A stretch of 6,134 nt of DNA from Candidatus Sumerlaeota bacterium (GTDB taxonomy: Bacteria > Sumerlaeota > Sumerlaeia > MWCT01 > JAGHBZ01): NCBI GenBank assembly GCA_021160705.1, contig JAGHBZ010000190.1:1-6134 (forward strand), in the 5' to 3' direction. This document shows positions 5,378 to 6,134 of the stretch, piece by piece. Each line of letters starts with the position of its first letter. Position 1 is the stretch's first letter. A model generated the notes under the pieces. That model was not told the DNA's origin, did no database searches, and saw nothing but the letters and a program-made list of their open reading frames with translations. A program made the position numbers and the translations under genes.

Positions 5378-6134
5378 ATGAAAGCGTGTAAACAATGCGG
5401 ATTTTATAATACTGATTCTCAAGAGCGGTGCATAAAATGTGGGGCGACTCTTGACCACCAGCCAGAGCTGCCGTTAAGGGAATTGCCCGCAAAAAGAAGA
5501 CGACGTACTCTCACTACTCCAATTTTCTTATTCAGAACGAAATTTCATAAGATTATAAACTATTTTCACTTCGAGTTGCCCCGTGACGTAGAATGGCGTT
5601 ATCCCTGGGTCGCTGGCTGGCTTGCCCTGATTCCGGGTCTGGGACAGGTTTATAACCATCAGCTCAGAAAAGCCATCTGGTTCTTTATTGGCTGGCTCCT
5701 GCTAATTGCTATTTTTATCTATACTATTACCGAGTGGATAAACATCCCAATCTCACTCGCACTGCTGGCTTATATGCTCTGGTCGTTCAATGATGGTGTG
5801 GTCACTGCTACACGCATCAATGGACAGCAATGGACACTACGATATTCACTTGCGCTGTTCAGCTATTTGCTCTTTGCGCTTGGTGTACTGCTACTGCTGG
5901 CTCAGTTCTTCTTCACGCCGTTTTTTGTGCTGGTCTATGTATCGCAGGATACCCTGGCACCCGGATTACGCAAAGGCGACCGACTGTTTATAGATTGTGT
6001 GTCTTACTGGTTTCGTTCACCCCGTCGGGGCGAGGTGGTCTACTATGACCCACCAAGATATGAGATAGAAATCCCCGGCGGGCTTGACACTGAACTTTAT
6101 ATAATAAATGAACGCAGAGGATTTGGACGCGTGG
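5378..6134 (+). CDS. Zinc-ribbon, TM2-like, signal peptidase I-like (S26) membrane protein lacking the catalytic Ser, 3'-partial
   Basis: The frame from ATG 5378 is open for 252 codons to the edge. Residues 4-21 form a zinc ribbon (C4-x2-C7 and C18-x2-C21), followed by a basic stretch (KRRRR, 40-44). Residues 76-144 hold a TM2-like/DUF5683-like region: 'LIPGLGQVYN' (84-93), a membrane segment at about 100-117, another at about 121-137 and 'FNDGVVTA' (137-144). A long hydrophobic stretch (158-188) leads into the S26 domain: 'TLAPGLRKGDRLFID' matches the active-site box 'SMxPTLxxGDxxxV', and 'VSYWFRSPRRGEVVYYDPP' (208-226) matches the next conserved box 'Y.fr.P.RGdiVvF'. Normal S26 enzymes cut signal peptides with a Ser-Lys pair; here the Ser position is Thr192 and the Lys position before 'RV' appears to be Gly250. 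There is no clear Shine-Dalgarno; an upstream in-frame ATG at 5360 is stopped after four codons, so 5378 is the start. Family membership is strong, but normal protease activity is doubtful. Confidence 0.88.
   Translation, partial: MKACKQCGFYNTDSQERCIKCGATLDHQPELPLRELPAKRRRRTLTTPIFLFRTKFHKIINYFHFELPRDVEWRYPWVAGWLALIPGLGQVYNHQLRKAIWFFIGWLLLIAIFIYTITEWINIPISLALLAYMLWSFNDGVVTATRINGQQWTLRYSLALFSYLLFALGVLLLLAQFFFTPFFVLVYVSQDTLAPGLRKGDRLFIDCVSYWFRSPRRGEVVYYDPPRYEIEIPGGLDTELYIINERRGFGRV

Noticed and set aside
5790..6048. Two plus-strand frames at 5790-5993 and 5830-6048
   Set aside because: Both are shifted readings of the S26-like gene, whose frame gives a coherent zinc ribbon, membrane segments and S26 boxes.

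Overview
The window holds parts of two divergently transcribed genes and the 340-base AT-rich gap between them. Both run off the window. On the minus strand, one uninterrupted frame of 1,679 codons covers bases 5037 down to 1. It starts at an ATG with a good Shine-Dalgarno sequence and has no stop inside the window. On the plus strand, a gene starts at base 5378 and is open for 252 codons to the right edge.

The minus-strand product is a very large exported multidomain protein. In order it has: a Sec signal peptide (residues 1-30); a beta-propeller-like region with repeated 'xGxLYxGT' strands (about 31-611), interrupted by a charged and proline-rich insertion (about 469-548); an alternating array of a Cys-rich Ig-like module (A) and a fibronectin-III-like module (B) in the order A1-B1-A2-B2-A3-B3-A4 (612-1366, period 212-214 residues); two repeats like the divergent InlB B-repeat/'bacterial repeat' family (about 1367-1521); and an unrecognised, probably beta-rich segment (about 1522 to the edge). 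No enzyme active site was recognised. The four A modules keep four cysteine positions at exactly the same spacing (14, 11, 90), and the last module has lost cysteines two and four together.

The plus-strand product is a membrane protein with an N-terminal four-Cys zinc ribbon, a TM2-like hydrophobic region ('PGLGQVYN') and a signal peptidase I (S26) fold region. It has Thr where the catalytic Ser should be, and apparently Gly where the catalytic Lys should be. It may be a pseudo-peptidase or a divergent enzyme; the right edge cuts it at the decisive place.

The intergenic region holds several inverted and direct repeats, including two overlapping imperfect hairpins upstream of the large gene. 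It shows no convincing gene.

Organism: a bacterium with moderate GC in its genes. Large secreted proteins built from propeller, FN3, InlB-like and '.ET..tGvF.G' modules, and zinc-ribbon-fused membrane proteins, are common in Gram-negative and candidate-phylum environmental genomes. The phylum cannot be fixed from this window. There are no tRNA, rRNA, CRISPR or mobile-element signals.
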